64,000 nucleotides of DNA from Steroidobacter gossypii (GCF_016801985.1 NZ_JAEVLS010000006.1:1-64000), one strand, 5' to 3'. Shown: positions 29,706 to 38,152, counted from the first letter of the stretch. Translations and numbers: made by a program. The notes: a model not told the origin generated them from the sequence alone.

Positions 29706-29727
29706 ATTTGGACAGTTTTGACCAAAT
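29706..29727. promoter_or_regulatory. Palindromic operator candidate before the TetR gene
   Basis: Arms ATTTGGACA and TGACCAAAT, separated by GTTT, form a 22-bp inverted repeat with a single mismatch in nine pairs. It lies 49 bp before the TetR start and is the size expected for a TetR dimer site. Just downstream CCGGCT/AGCCGG (29737-29755) forms a small hairpin that may act as the end of the pump transcript. Confidence 0.5.
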
Positions 29728-29775
29728 GGGCCGGGCCCGGCTTGATAAGAGCCGGTCCGGCGCCACGTCTGGCGC

Positions 29776-30315
29776 ATGTCCACAATTCCATCCACTCGTG
29801 TCCGCGCCGCAAGTCAGCGGCGTCGGCAACTGCTCGACGCCGCGGCCTCGCTGGTCATCAGGAAGGGCGCTGCCGGCCTGACGTTGGATGCGGTCAGCGA
29901 AGCGGCGCATGTCAGCAAAGGCGGTCTGCTGTACTACTTCGATTCCAAGCAGTCGCTGTTCGAAGGGCTGGCCGATCATCTGGCCGAGCAGTTGCAGATG
30001 GAAGTGGAAAAACAAGCCGAGGGGGGCAGTCTCGCCCGAGCGTTCTTGCAGCTGGTGGCGCGCATGGGGCAATTGCCCAAGCACGAGCAGGTGTTCAAGG
30101 CGATCACCATCATCTGCACCGCTCAGCCGGAACTGGCTGCACGCGTGCGGGCTCGTTTGAATCTATTCCAGAAGAATATCTCGCCCGAGCTGGCGCTCGA
30201 GGAGCTGCATCTGCGGCTGGTTGCCGATGGCATGTGGCATGCCGACTTGTTCAGCTGTTACGAGATCACGCCCGAGCAGCGCGCCGCCCTGTTACAGAAG
30301 CTCGGCGTCGCCTGA
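29776..30315 (+). CDS. TetR/AcrR family transcriptional regulator
   Basis: A 179-residue repressor. The N-terminal helix-turn-helix reads RRRQLLDAAASLVIRKGAAGLTLDAVSEAAHVSKGGLLYYFDSKQSLFEGL, a clean TetR_N. The C-terminal part has no recognised ligand class, though the GLLYYFDSK-x-x-L form is common among regulators of RND pumps. It sits 84 bp after the pump gene, in the same direction, behind a palindromic operator, consistent with autoregulation and pump control. Confidence 0.9.
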   Translation: MSTIPSTRVRAASQRRRQLLDAAASLVIRKGAAGLTLDAVSEAAHVSKGGLLYYFDSKQSLFEGLADHLAEQLQMEVEKQAEGGSLARAFLQLVARMGQLPKHEQVFKAITIICTAQPELAARVRARLNLFQKNISPELALEELHLRLVADGMWHADLFSCYEITPEQRAALLQKLGVA

Positions 30316-30318
30316 CCC

Positions 30319-31131
30319 TCAGGCGGCGGTAGTCGCGGGCTGGGTCAGCTCGCCTTGCAGGAATTCGATGAGCGTGCCGTTGAATTCCTCGGCGCGCTCG
30401 ATGTTCGACAAATGTGCCGCCTCCAGCATCACCAGCTTCGACTCTGGAATATTGCTCGCGAGGAGCCGCGCGTGCTCCGGCGTCGTCGATGTGTCCGCGC
30501 TGCCGCCGATGACGAGCGTTTTTGCCGTGATCCCGCGAATCGATTCGCGTTGATCCATGTCGCGAATGGCCGCGCAGCAGGCGGCGTACCCCTGCGGTGA
30601 CGTTTCCAGAAGTAACGAACTAATGCGCGCCACTTGCTCCGGATGCTCCTGATGAAACTGCGGCGTGAACCAGCGTTGCAGCGTGCCTTCCACCAGCGCC
30701 GCCATGCCCTGGCTCATCACCGTCTGTATTCTCGAATCCCAGTTCTCGCGCGGGGGCATGTGGGGCGAAGTATTACACAGCGCCGCTTTCAGCACGCGAT
30801 CCGGCCACTTGGTCGCGATGTGCATGGCGATCATGCCACCGAGGGAGATGCCGCAAAGATGAGCTCTGGCCACCCCGCACGCATCGAGCACGTTGAGCGC
30901 GTCGGTGGCCAGCAGGTCCATCGTGGCTTCTTTTTGCGCGCCGCTTGTAGATTTGCCATGCCCCCGGGCGTCGAAGCGGATCAACTCGAAGCGCTCGCTC
31001 AGGGGCGCCAACTGCTCGTCCCACATTTCCAGCGATGTGCCCAGCGAGTTGAGCAACAGCAGCGCCGGCGCTCCCGGACGTGGCGTGTGCTCGACCCGAA
31101 GTTGTACATCCTGTGAGGTGACTTGCTTCAT
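30319..31131 (-). CDS. Alpha/beta hydrolase, 3-oxoadipate enol-lactonase-like
   Basis: A 270-residue hydrolase with nucleophile elbow GISLGGM (Ser), oxyanion-side LLLNSLGTSLEMWDEQ, FDARGHGKS, acid-region VIGGSADTSTTPEH, and a late catalytic His in LEAAHLSNIE. The LNSLGTSLxMWDxQ and RGHGxS segments are typical of PcaD, which opens enol-lactone to 3-oxoadipate in protocatechuate breakdown. No other pca gene is next to it, so general alpha/beta hydrolase activity is also possible. Convergent with the TetR gene (3 bp between stops). Confidence 0.8.
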   Translation of the reverse strand: MKQVTSQDVQLRVEHTPRPGAPALLLLNSLGTSLEMWDEQLAPLSERFELIRFDARGHGKSTSGAQKEATMDLLATDALNVLDACGVARAHLCGISLGGMIAMHIATKWPDRVLKAALCNTSPHMPPRENWDSRIQTVMSQGMAALVEGTLQRWFTPQFHQEHPEQVARISSLLLETSPQGYAACCAAIRDMDQRESIRGITAKTLVIGGSADTSTTPEHARLLASNIPESKLVMLEAAHLSNIERAEEFNGTLIEFLQGELTQPATTAA

Positions 31132-31463
31132 TCCGCCTCCAGCGTGCGATACAGGGCACCTTATCCTACAACATAAGACCCGGCACCTGATTCGGGCCGG
31201 CGAGTGTGACGGCGGTCGCGGTCTTCGTCGGTAGCACTGCCTTGCTCATCGGTCGCTTTCCATATCCATGGGTAAATGACAGCGTTGCCTGGTCAAGAAT
31301 GTGAACCAGTGCGTCGGCCTAAGGGAGTCCCCGTAGGGCGAGGTGCATGTTTCCGGCAGTGCCGCATCAGGAGAGATCAAATCAAGTCGCCATGCTGCGA
31401 CGCCGATACGAAGGCTGTCATGGGGCCATCTGCTCCGTGCATCCAACTACCGGAGTCTCACGC
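31132..31463. other. Divergent intergenic region, no gene seen
   Basis: 332 bp between the minus-strand hydrolase and the plus-strand porin. It should hold both promoters. A small hairpin GTCGC/GCGAC occurs near 31388-31404 and a GGAG Shine-Dalgarno precedes ATG 31464. I found no riboswitch consensus and no credible ORF with an RBS. Confidence 0.4.
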
Positions 31464-32687
31464 ATGTCCTCTCGTTTTCCCCTCATCGCGATCGCCGTAG
31501 CGGCAGCGTTGCCGACGGTGGCATCTGCGGTGGATTTCTCGTACAGCGGCTTTTCGACCGCGGCCTATTCGCAGACCGACACCGATCTCGCCGACGTGGG
31601 CTACAGCTCGCAGCCGGATTCGATCGACAAGGGCGGCAGCTTCGAAATCGATTCCAAGCTCGGCCTGCAAGTGACGGCGAAGTTCGACGAGATGTTCTCG
31701 GCGACCGTACAAGGCGTGGCCTATACCGACCTCACTGGCGATTGGGAGCCGCATCTGGACTGGGCGTACGTCCGCGTTCAGGCGACGCAAAGCACGAGCC
31801 TCCGCGCCGGCTATCTGCGCGCGCCGACTTTCATGTACTCGGATTCGGTATTCGTCGGTTACGCCAACGTGTGGGTGCGTCCGCCGCTGGAAGTTTACAA
31901 CTTGTCGCCGGTGTATCAGCTGCTCGGCGTCGACGCTACTTACCGGGCGCAGTTCGGCAATGTCATCGTCTCCGTGAATCCCTATTTCGGCGAAGGTGAA
32001 GTCAAGCTCGGCACCGGCGAGCTCGAGGTGTCCGAGTGGCTCGGTCTGGCGACCACCGTCAACTACGGCTCGTTCCAGGCGCGCATCGGTTATAGCCGGC
32101 CCAAGATCGACGCAAGCTCGCTGTCGATCGGCCCGATGACCGACGCACTGCTCGCAATTCCCGCCAGCATGTGCGGAGGCTGTGCGAGCGTGGCCGAGAA
32201 GCTGACCATCGATGGCGCAAGGATCGAGAACTTCAACATCGGCGTGCAGTACGACGACGGCGCGAACTTCATCGCGAGTGAATTTGGCGAAGCGCGCAGC
32301 GACCAGGGCGGCTACTTGCTGCCGGATCGCCGGGCCGCCTATGCCACTTACGGCCGTCGCTTCGGCAACCTGATGCCGTACGCGACTATCGCCGGGCTAC
32401 GTCGTCAGGAAGCGTTGAGCACGAACGCGATTCCCGCGGGCGGTGCGCTCGGCGCCCTGAACACGACCGTGAACGATTTGATTCGGACCGCGGGCGCCAA
32501 CGACCAGGACAGCTACAGCCTGGGTGTGCGCTACGAGCTGCCTTCGTTCTCTATCGTCAGAGGCGCAGTGGTGAAGTTTCAGTACGACCACATCGACGCG
32601 GACGGCCGCGGCAATCTGAACAATGTGCAGCCGGGCTTCGATGGCAAGGTCAACATGTTCAGCGCCTCCTTCGATTTCATTTTCTAA
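31464..32687 (+). CDS. Outer-membrane porin-like protein
   Basis: About 407 residues from ATG 31464 (GGAG RBS). Signal peptide SSRFPLIAIAVAAALPTVASA|VDFSYSGF. The mature part has amphipathic beta-strand text throughout (LGLQVTAKFDEMFSATVQGVAYTD, WAYVRVQATQSTSLRAGYLRAP, FQARIGYSRP) and ends in FDFIF, an outer-membrane barrel signature. It is the first of three genes in one direction: porin, PstS-like protein (12 bp later), chemoreceptor. An uptake channel for the ligand sensed by this unit is an attractive guess. Confidence 0.8.
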   Translation: MSSRFPLIAIAVAAALPTVASAVDFSYSGFSTAAYSQTDTDLADVGYSSQPDSIDKGGSFEIDSKLGLQVTAKFDEMFSATVQGVAYTDLTGDWEPHLDWAYVRVQATQSTSLRAGYLRAPTFMYSDSVFVGYANVWVRPPLEVYNLSPVYQLLGVDATYRAQFGNVIVSVNPYFGEGEVKLGTGELEVSEWLGLATTVNYGSFQARIGYSRPKIDASSLSIGPMTDALLAIPASMCGGCASVAEKLTIDGARIENFNIGVQYDDGANFIASEFGEARSDQGGYLLPDRRAAYATYGRRFGNLMPYATIAGLRRQEALSTNAIPAGGALGALNTTVNDLIRTAGANDQDSYSLGVRYELPSFSIVRGAVVKFQYDHIDADGRGNLNNVQPGFDGKVNMFSASFDFIF

Positions 32688-32699
32688 GAGCCATTCGTC

Positions 32700-33122
32700 A
32701 TGCGTAGTTTGAAAACGATATTGAGTTTGTGCGCGTTGACGCTGGCCGCCGCCAGCGCGAGCGCCGAAGTGGTCGTGATCGTCAACCCGAAGAACCCGGC
32801 GGCGGCGCTCACGGCCGAGCAGGTCGCGGCGCTGTATCTGGGCAACACGAGCACGTTCCCCGACGGCAGTGCTGCGGCACTGGCCGATCAGCCGGAATCC
32901 GCCGGCATTCGCGGCACGTTCTACGAGAAGGCTACAGGTCGCTCGGCCGCGCAGGCAAAGGCCACCTGGGCGCGTCTGACCTTCACGGGTAAGGGCACGC
33001 CGCCGAAGGAACTGAAGAGCGACGCGGACGTGAAGGCGTTCGTGGCTTCGGATCCGAAGGCGATCGGCTATGTCGACTCCAGCGCGGTGGACGGCTCGGT
33101 CAAAGCAGTGCTCAAGCTGTAA
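32700..33122 (+). CDS. Small PstS-like periplasmic substrate-binding protein
   Basis: A 140-residue exported protein. Signal peptide SLKTILSLCALTLAAASASA, then EVVVIVNPKNPAAALTAEQVAALYLGN, the shortened phosphate-ABC-type binding fold seen in stand-alone PstS-like proteins. The C-terminus has FVASDPKAIGYVDSSAVDGSVKAVLKL, also typical. It is far shorter than full PstS (about 320 residues) and no Pst permease is nearby. Its position before a chemoreceptor suggests ligand presentation to the receptor rather than transport. Confidence 0.82.
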   Translation: MRSLKTILSLCALTLAAASASAEVVVIVNPKNPAAALTAEQVAALYLGNTSTFPDGSAAALADQPESAGIRGTFYEKATGRSAAQAKATWARLTFTGKGTPPKELKSDADVKAFVASDPKAIGYVDSSAVDGSVKAVLKL

Positions 33123-33129
33123 CGATTCG

Positions 33130-33167
33130 GCGGCTGGCGGCGCCTCGTGGGGATGGCCGCCAGCCGC
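33130..33167 (+). terminator. Strong hairpin between PstS-like and chemoreceptor genes
   Basis: A 12-bp perfect stem, GCGGCTGGCGGC (33130-33141) against GCCGCCAGCCGC (33156-33167), 8 bp after the PstS-like stop. No T-run follows. It may attenuate the operon or shield the upstream mRNA. Confidence 0.45.
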
Positions 33168-33251
33168 TGCAAGTTGTGCAGTATCCAAAGCAGTCGTTCT
33201 TATTCAGGCGGCGCGCATCCACGCGAGTCCGCCTACAGGCAAGTCAGTCCA

Positions 33252-34931
33252 ATGAAATTCAAACATCGAATCTGGATGCTGCCGATCATGACGGCGGTGA
33301 TCATAATGATCGGCATCGCGGTCAGCTCGCAGATGACCTCGCGCACCTCGTCGGCGCTGGCTCGCGTGGAGCAGGTTCAATATCCGACGGTCGAAGCTCT
33401 GCGCATCGTGGCGTCCGAACTGATCGACGTGCAGGAATCTTTGCAGCGCGCGGTGGCGGAAGGCGACGAGAATGCGTTGAGCGCGGCTTCCGAACATGCC
33501 ATCAAACTGCGCGATGCTCTGCGAGAGCTCGGAGCAGTCGATAAGGAACGAACCCTGGCGAGGGATCTGGGCAGCGCGTTCGAGGATTACTATTCGGCCG
33601 CCACCTCGGCGACCAAGATCATGCTGGGCAGCGAAACCGGTGACGCCACCACGGCGATCGGTCGCATGCAGAAAACCAACGAGAGTCTGACTGCCGCGTT
33701 GACCCAGGCTCAGCAAGCCGCCATCGGCGAGTTCCGTTCCCTGCTCGCGAGCGGCACGGACAACGTGCAGCGCAGCCTGGTTGCCAGCCTGGTGACCGCC
33801 GTGGTCATGATGCTGGCGTTGGCTGTCGGTTCGTGGGTGTTGATTGGCAGTGTGTTCCGTAGCCTCGGCGGCGAGCCGGAAATGGCTGTGCAGATCGTGC
33901 GCACCATCGCCTCTGGCGATTTCACCCAAGTGGTGAGCTTGCGTGCGGACGACGATTCCAGTCTGTTGCACGGAATCGAAACATTGCGTCAGAAGCTGGG
34001 CACGCTGATTCAGGATGTGCGTGTCACGTCCAGCGCGGTCGATGCTGCGGCCGGTGATATCAATTCGGGCATCGAGCGGTTGAGCTCTCGCACCTCGGAT
34101 CAGGCGGCCAGCCTGGAAGAAACCGCGTCGAGCATGGAAGAGATGACCGTGACTGTGAAGCGCAATGCCGACAATGCGCGTCACGCCAATCAGCTGGCGA
34201 GTGAAGCTCGCGATCAAGCGGAGCGCGGCGGTGCTGTCGCGTCTCGCGCAGTGACCGCGATGGCTGAGATCAACGAGTCCAGCCGACGCATTGCCGACAT
34301 CATCGGCGTGATCGACGAGATTGCGTTTCAAACGAATCTGCTCGCGCTGAATGCCGCCGTTGAAGCGGCGCGCGCCGGTGAGCAGGGTCGTGGCTTCGCT
34401 GTGGTCGCCTCTGAAGTTCGCAGCCTCGCGCAGCGTAGTGCTACGGCGGCGCGTGAGATCAAAGAGCTGATTCAGGACTCGGTGTCCAAAGTTCAGGATG
34501 GCACCAAGCTGGTCGACGAGTCCGGCCGCCACCTGACCGACATCGTCTCGGCGGCCAAGAAGGTCGCCGACATCATCGGTGAGATTTCCGCGGCCAGCCA
34601 GCAGCAGGCCTCGGGCCTAGACCAGGTCAACGGCGCCATCACTCAGATGGACGAGTCGACCCAGCAGAACGCCGCCATGGCCGAAGAGACCTCCGCGGTC
34701 GCCGCTTCCATGAGCGAGCAGGCGCGCAAGCTCACGGGCTTGATCACTGTGTTCAAGATTCGTGAGAACAGCGGTCATCAGACCGTCGTTCGCGCTCCGC
34801 TGGCGCCGCCGGCGCTGAAACCCGCTGCTGCGAAGCCGGCCCCCTTGGCCAGCACCAAGCCCGCCCTGACTGCGTCCCCGCAGCCCGTGAAGAAGGCCGC
34901 CGGCTCGGATGTGGAGTGGCAGGAGTTCTAA
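33252..34931 (+). CDS. Methyl-accepting chemotaxis protein with C-terminal pentapeptide
   Basis: About 559 residues from ATG 33252. TM1 is [17 protein letters not shown], then a helical periplasmic sensor of about 150 residues (four-helix-bundle type). TM2 is [21 protein letters not shown], followed by HAMP and a signalling domain whose tip reads [22 protein letters not shown]. After the bundle comes a Pro/Ala/Lys linker and the terminal pentapeptide EWQEF, matching the xWxxF tether for CheR/CheB. No other chemotaxis genes are in the window. Upstream GTG-type starts in the frame lack an RBS. Confidence 0.93.
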   Translation: MKFKHRIWMLPIMTAVIIMIGIAVSSQMTSRTSSALARVEQVQYPTVEALRIVASELIDVQESLQRAVAEGDENALSAASEHAIKLRDALRELGAVDKERTLARDLGSAFEDYYSAATSATKIMLGSETGDATTAIGRMQKTNESLTAALTQAQQAAIGEFRSLLASGTDNVQRSLVASLVTAVVMMLALAVGSWVLIGSVFRSLGGEPEMAVQIVRTIASGDFTQVVSLRADDDSSLLHGIETLRQKLGTLIQDVRVTSSAVDAAAGDINSGIERLSSRTSDQAASLEETASSMEEMTVTVKRNADNARHANQLASEARDQAERGGAVASRAVTAMAEINESSRRIADIIGVIDEIAFQTNLLALNAAVEAARAGEQGRGFAVVASEVRSLAQRSATAAREIKELIQDSVSKVQDGTKLVDESGRHLTDIVSAAKKVADIIGEISAASQQQASGLDQVNGAITQMDESTQQNAAMAEETSAVAASMSEQARKLTGLITVFKIRENSGHQTVVRAPLAPPALKPAAAKPAPLASTKPALTASPQPVKKAAGSDVEWQEF

Positions 34932-35049
34932 CCTAGATGTGATTTTCGCGTGGCAAAGTGTCGGTCTGGCCTGGGGAGGTTCGTCTTCAAGGCACAGACC
35001 GGCGGCCCGTTGTCGTCGGCAAGTCCTTCAGTGAACAAGGAGCACGGCA

Positions 35050-35487
35050 ATGCGCGTCATGGTGATCATCAAGGCGACCCGGAGTACCGAAGCGGGAGTC
35101 ATGCCCAGCGAGCAGCTGCTCGCGGACATGACCAGGTTCAACGAAGCGCTGGTGCAGGCCGGGGTCATGTTGGGCGGGGACGGCTTGAAGCCGAGCCGCC
35201 ACGGCAAGCGGGTGCGGTTCGTCGGGGACAAGCGGCTGGTGATCGATGGGCCGTTTGCCGAGACCAAGGAAGTGATCGCCGGCTACTGGATCTGGCAGGT
35301 GAAGGACATGAACGAGGCCCTGCAGTGGGTGAACAAGTGTCCGCATCCCATGCCCGGCGAGGACACCGAAATCGAAATCCGTCCGTTCTTTGAAGCCGAG
35401 GACTTCGGCGCCGAGTTCACACCGGAGCTGCGCGAAAAGGAAGAGCGTCTGCGCGAGCAGATCGAACGGCAGCAAGCCAAGCAGTAA
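35050..35487 (+). CDS. YCII-related (DGPF domain) protein
   Basis: A 145-residue protein with the diagnostic DGPFAETKEVIAGYWIWQVKDMNEALQWV of YCII/DGPF-domain proteins. This is a ferredoxin-like fold often annotated near ECF sigma factors. ATG 35050 follows AAGGAG. The last 25 residues are a charged helical extension (ELREKEERLREQIERQQAKQ). Biochemical function is unsettled. It precedes the GH15 gene by 65 bp and may share a transcript with it. Confidence 0.88.
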   Translation: MRVMVIIKATRSTEAGVMPSEQLLADMTRFNEALVQAGVMLGGDGLKPSRHGKRVRFVGDKRLVIDGPFAETKEVIAGYWIWQVKDMNEALQWVNKCPHPMPGEDTEIEIRPFFEAEDFGAEFTPELREKEERLREQIERQQAKQ

Positions 35488-35552
35488 AGCTTGCATAGCC
35501 GGCGCGCTCGTCCAACGCAGGAACGATCGGGGGCGTGATGCATTAGTCCCAG

Positions 35553-37385
35553 ATGAGTCGAGTATCGAGGCACATCGAAGACTACGGGCTGATCGGAGAT
35601 TGCGAAAGCGCGGCGCTGGTGGGGCGCGACGGGTCCATCGACTGGCTGTGCTGGCCGCGCTTCGATTCGGATGCCTGTTTCGCTGCCCTGCTGGGCGGAC
35701 CGGAGCATGGGCGCTGGTTGCTGGCGCCCTCGGACACTACCGCACAGAGCACTCGAAGTTACCGTGAGGACACGCTGATCCTGGAGACTCGGTTCCAAAC
35801 CGAGTCCGGCTCGGTGCTGGTCGTGGATTTCATGCCTCCTCGCAGCGGCTCTGCTTCCGACCTGATGCGCCTGGTCATCGGCGAGCGCGGCGTCGTGCCC
35901 ATGCATCTCGAGCTGGTGGTTCGCTTCGGCTACGGCGTGGCGACCCCATGGGTCACGCGCATCAACAAAGGAGTGTGGACCGCGGTCGCCGGCCCGGACA
36001 TGGTGGTGCTACATACCGACGTGCCCGTGCACGGCGAGAACATGAAGTCCGTCGCGCACTTCACCGTCGAGGCCGGGCAGAAGTTTTCATTCGCCTTGAC
36101 CTACGCGCGTTCGCATCACGATCCCGTGGCCATCCAGGTTCCGGATGTGCCGGACGCGCTCGCGGACACCGAGCTGTTCTGGAAAGAATGGATCGGCAAG
36201 GCCCGTCTCACCGGTCGCTGGCAGACGGAGGTGAAGCGCTCTTTGATTACGCTGCGCGCGCTGATTCATCAAGGAACCGGTGGCATCATCGCCGCGCCCA
36301 CCACATCGCTGCCCGAATGTATCGGCGGCACACGCAACTGGGACTATAGATTCTGCTGGTTGCGAGACGCGACGCTGACGTTGCTCGCACTCATGAACGC
36401 CGGCTTCCTCGAGGAAGCCAAAGCCTGGCGCAACTGGCTGCTGCGTGCGATCGCCGGCAGCCCGCGCGACATGCAGATCATGTACGGCGTGGCCGGCGAG
36501 CGTCGGCTCGACGAGTGGGAGCTGCCCTGGCTGCCCGGTTACGAACAATCCCAACCGGTGCGCGTCGGCAACGCGGCCTATGCGCAGTTACAGATCGATG
36601 TGTTCGGCGAAGTGATGGATGCGATTCATCAGGCGCGCGCCAACGGCCTGGCGCCGCTCGAAGCCACCTGGAACATGCAACTGGCATTGCTCGCGCATCT
36701 GGCGGAGATCTGGGACAAGCCGGACTACGGCATCTGGGAGGTGCGCGGCCCGCCTCAACATTTCACCTATTCCAAGATCATGGCCTGGGTCGCGTTCGAT
36801 CGGGCCGTGCAAGATGCAGAACGTTATCGCCTGCAAGGCCCGGTCGAGGAATGGCGCGCGCTGTGCCGACGCATCCATGCGCAAGTTTGCGAGCATGGAT
36901 ATAACGAGCGACTGAATTCGTTCGTGCAGGCGTATGGATCCGAGCAGCTCGATGCGAGTCTGCTGTTGATTCCGGAGCTGGGCTTTCTGCCGCCGGAGGA
37001 CCCTCGCATCACCGGGACCATCCGCGCTATCGAGTCACGCTTGATGCGCGATGGCCTGGTGCAACGATATGACACCGCCGCGACCGACGACGGTTTGCCG
37101 CCGGGCGAAGGCGCTTTTCTCGCGTGCAGTTTCTGGCTGGTCGATGCGTATGCGATGTGTGGACGGCGTGATGAAGCCGAGGCCTTGTTCGAACGGCTAG
37201 TGAAACTGAGCAACGATTTGGGCCTGCTCGCGGAGCAGTTCGATACGGCGACCGGGCGGCAGATCGGCAATTTCCCGCAGGGATTCTCGCATTTGTCGCT
37301 GATCAACTCGGCCTTCAACCTGGGCCATCGCGACAAGCCGGTCGAGCAACGTTCGCGGGCGGTTGGGCCGTCGGCCTGTCTATAG
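35553..37385 (+). CDS. Glycoside hydrolase family 15 (glucoamylase/trehalase-like)
   Basis: A 610-residue soluble enzyme. The N-terminal beta-sandwich opens IEDYGLIGDCESAALVGRDGSIDWLCWPRFDSDA, typical of bacterial GH15. The (alpha/alpha)6 barrel contains TSLPECIGGTRNWDYRFCWLRDA and a late acidic region (DGLPPGEGAFLACSFWLVDA) holding the presumed catalytic Glu. Members hydrolyse alpha-glucosidic bonds, and many bacterial ones act on trehalose. There is no signal peptide, so the protein is probably cytosolic, suggesting glycogen or trehalose turnover. A strong terminator follows. Confidence 0.92.
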   Translation: MSRVSRHIEDYGLIGDCESAALVGRDGSIDWLCWPRFDSDACFAALLGGPEHGRWLLAPSDTTAQSTRSYREDTLILETRFQTESGSVLVVDFMPPRSGSASDLMRLVIGERGVVPMHLELVVRFGYGVATPWVTRINKGVWTAVAGPDMVVLHTDVPVHGENMKSVAHFTVEAGQKFSFALTYARSHHDPVAIQVPDVPDALADTELFWKEWIGKARLTGRWQTEVKRSLITLRALIHQGTGGIIAAPTTSLPECIGGTRNWDYRFCWLRDATLTLLALMNAGFLEEAKAWRNWLLRAIAGSPRDMQIMYGVAGERRLDEWELPWLPGYEQSQPVRVGNAAYAQLQIDVFGEVMDAIHQARANGLAPLEATWNMQLALLAHLAEIWDKPDYGIWEVRGPPQHFTYSKIMAWVAFDRAVQDAERYRLQGPVEEWRALCRRIHAQVCEHGYNERLNSFVQAYGSEQLDASLLLIPELGFLPPEDPRITGTIRAIESRLMRDGLVQRYDTAATDDGLPPGEGAFLACSFWLVDAYAMCGRRDEAEALFERLVKLSNDLGLLAEQFDTATGRQIGNFPQGFSHLSLINSAFNLGHRDKPVEQRSRAVGPSACL

Positions 37386-37400
37386 AAACGATGCAATTAA

Positions 37401-37427
37401 GGCGCGCGGCCGGGCCGCGCGCCTTTT
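37401..37427 (+). terminator. Rho-independent terminator after the GH15 gene
   Basis: A perfect 10-bp stem GGCGCGCGGC / GCCGCGCGCC with 3-base loop CGG, followed by TTTT. It can also stall minus-strand transcripts coming from the peptide genes. Confidence 0.85.
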
Positions 37428-37489
37428 CGATGGGGCTGCTTGTTGTTATGACCGCGCCGGACCGCCCGCTTGTCCGGTGGCTGTATTTT

Positions 37490-37669
37490 TTACAGCGGGC
37501 GAGCCAGCGAGCCACCGGCGGCCTGAGCGCGCAGGGCCTCGGCCAGTTCGGGAGTCAGGTCGGCAACCTTGATCATCGAAGCGGCATCGGTGTCGGCCGG
37601 CACGGCGGTGCCCGACACCATCGGAACCAGGGCCAGGACAGCCAGCGACAGAAGGAACAGCTTTTTCAT
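37490..37669 (-). CDS. 59-aa exported peptide, partner of the repeat peptide gene
   Basis: ATG 37669, preceded by GGAG at 7 bases, encodes MKKLFLLSLAVLALVPMVSG and a further 39 residues. This is a textbook signal peptide, with cleavage plausible after SGTA or AVPA. The mature peptide of about 35 residues is DTDAASMIKVADLTPELAEA then LRAQAAGGSLARPL. Its C-terminus GGSLARPL resembles the GGAKRPL core of the upstream repeat gene. It starts 24 bp after that gene's stop, so one operon is likely. No known family. Confidence 0.75.
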   Translation of the reverse strand: MKKLFLLSLAVLALVPMVSGTAVPADTDAASMIKVADLTPELAEALRAQAAGGSLARPL

Positions 37670-37693
37670 GATATTGCTCCGGAGATGGCTGGG

Positions 37694-38098
37694 TTAGACG
37701 AACAGCGGACGCTTGGCGCCGCCGGTATCGCCAGCCAGCAACGGACGCTTGGCGCCGCCAGTATCACCAGCCAGCAGCGGACGCTTGGCGCCGCCGGTAT
37801 CGCCAGCCAGGAGCGGACGCTTGGCGCCGCCAGTATCACCAGCCAGCAACGGACGCTTGGCGCCGCCGGTATCACCAGCCAGCAACGGACGCTTGGCGCC
37901 GCCAGTATCACCAGCCAGCAGCGGACGCTTGGCGCCGCCGGTATCACCAGCCAGCAACGGACGCTTGGCGCCACCGGTATCTCCCGCGAGTTGCAACAGC
38001 GGACGCTTCGCGCCGCCGGTATCGCCAGCAAGGGCAGAATTCGACAACAGAGCACTCACGACCATGGCCAGCGAGGCAGCGACAGGGGCGATCCGCAT
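37694..38098 (-). CDS. Secreted precursor with nine GDTGGAKRPL repeats
   Basis: 134 residues from ATG 38098, which sits behind GGAGAG. Signal peptide MRIAPVAASLAMVVSALLSN then SALA, an ideal A-x-A signal peptidase I site. The whole mature region is nine copies of GDTGGAKRPL joined by LA (LQLA once), ending in FV. All copies are identical in protein although the DNA varies at synonymous positions. Each unit carries a dibasic KR-Pro. The product could be a polyprotein cut into small peptides or an intact repeat protein. Upstream are two CRP-type sites. I know no matching family. Confidence 0.85.
   Translation of the reverse strand: MRIAPVAASLAMVVSALLSNSALAGDTGGAKRPLLQLAGDTGGAKRPLLAGDTGGAKRPLLAGDTGGAKRPLLAGDTGGAKRPLLAGDTGGAKRPLLAGDTGGAKRPLLAGDTGGAKRPLLAGDTGGAKRPLFV
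37707..38036. repeat. 36-bp tandem repeat, nine copies, inside the peptide gene
   Basis: The landmark GTATC[GA]CC recurs at 37725, 37761, 37797, 37833, 37869, 37905, 37941 and 37977 (exactly 36 bp), then a ninth copy at 38019 after a 42-bp step that encodes two extra residues. Differences between units fall at third codon positions of the minus-strand frame. Confidence 0.95.
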
Positions 38099-38152
38099 GT
38101 TTCTCTCCAGATGTGACATAACCGGCAATCCAGCCAAACCCCCACGTCGTTT

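Noticed and set aside
31200-31463. Riboswitch (c-di-GMP type) before the porin gene
   Set aside because: Only scattered GC hairpins are present; the conserved GEMM core is not.
37707-38036. CRISPR array
   Set aside because: Period is 36 bp with no variable spacers and the units are coding repeats; no cas genes are nearby.
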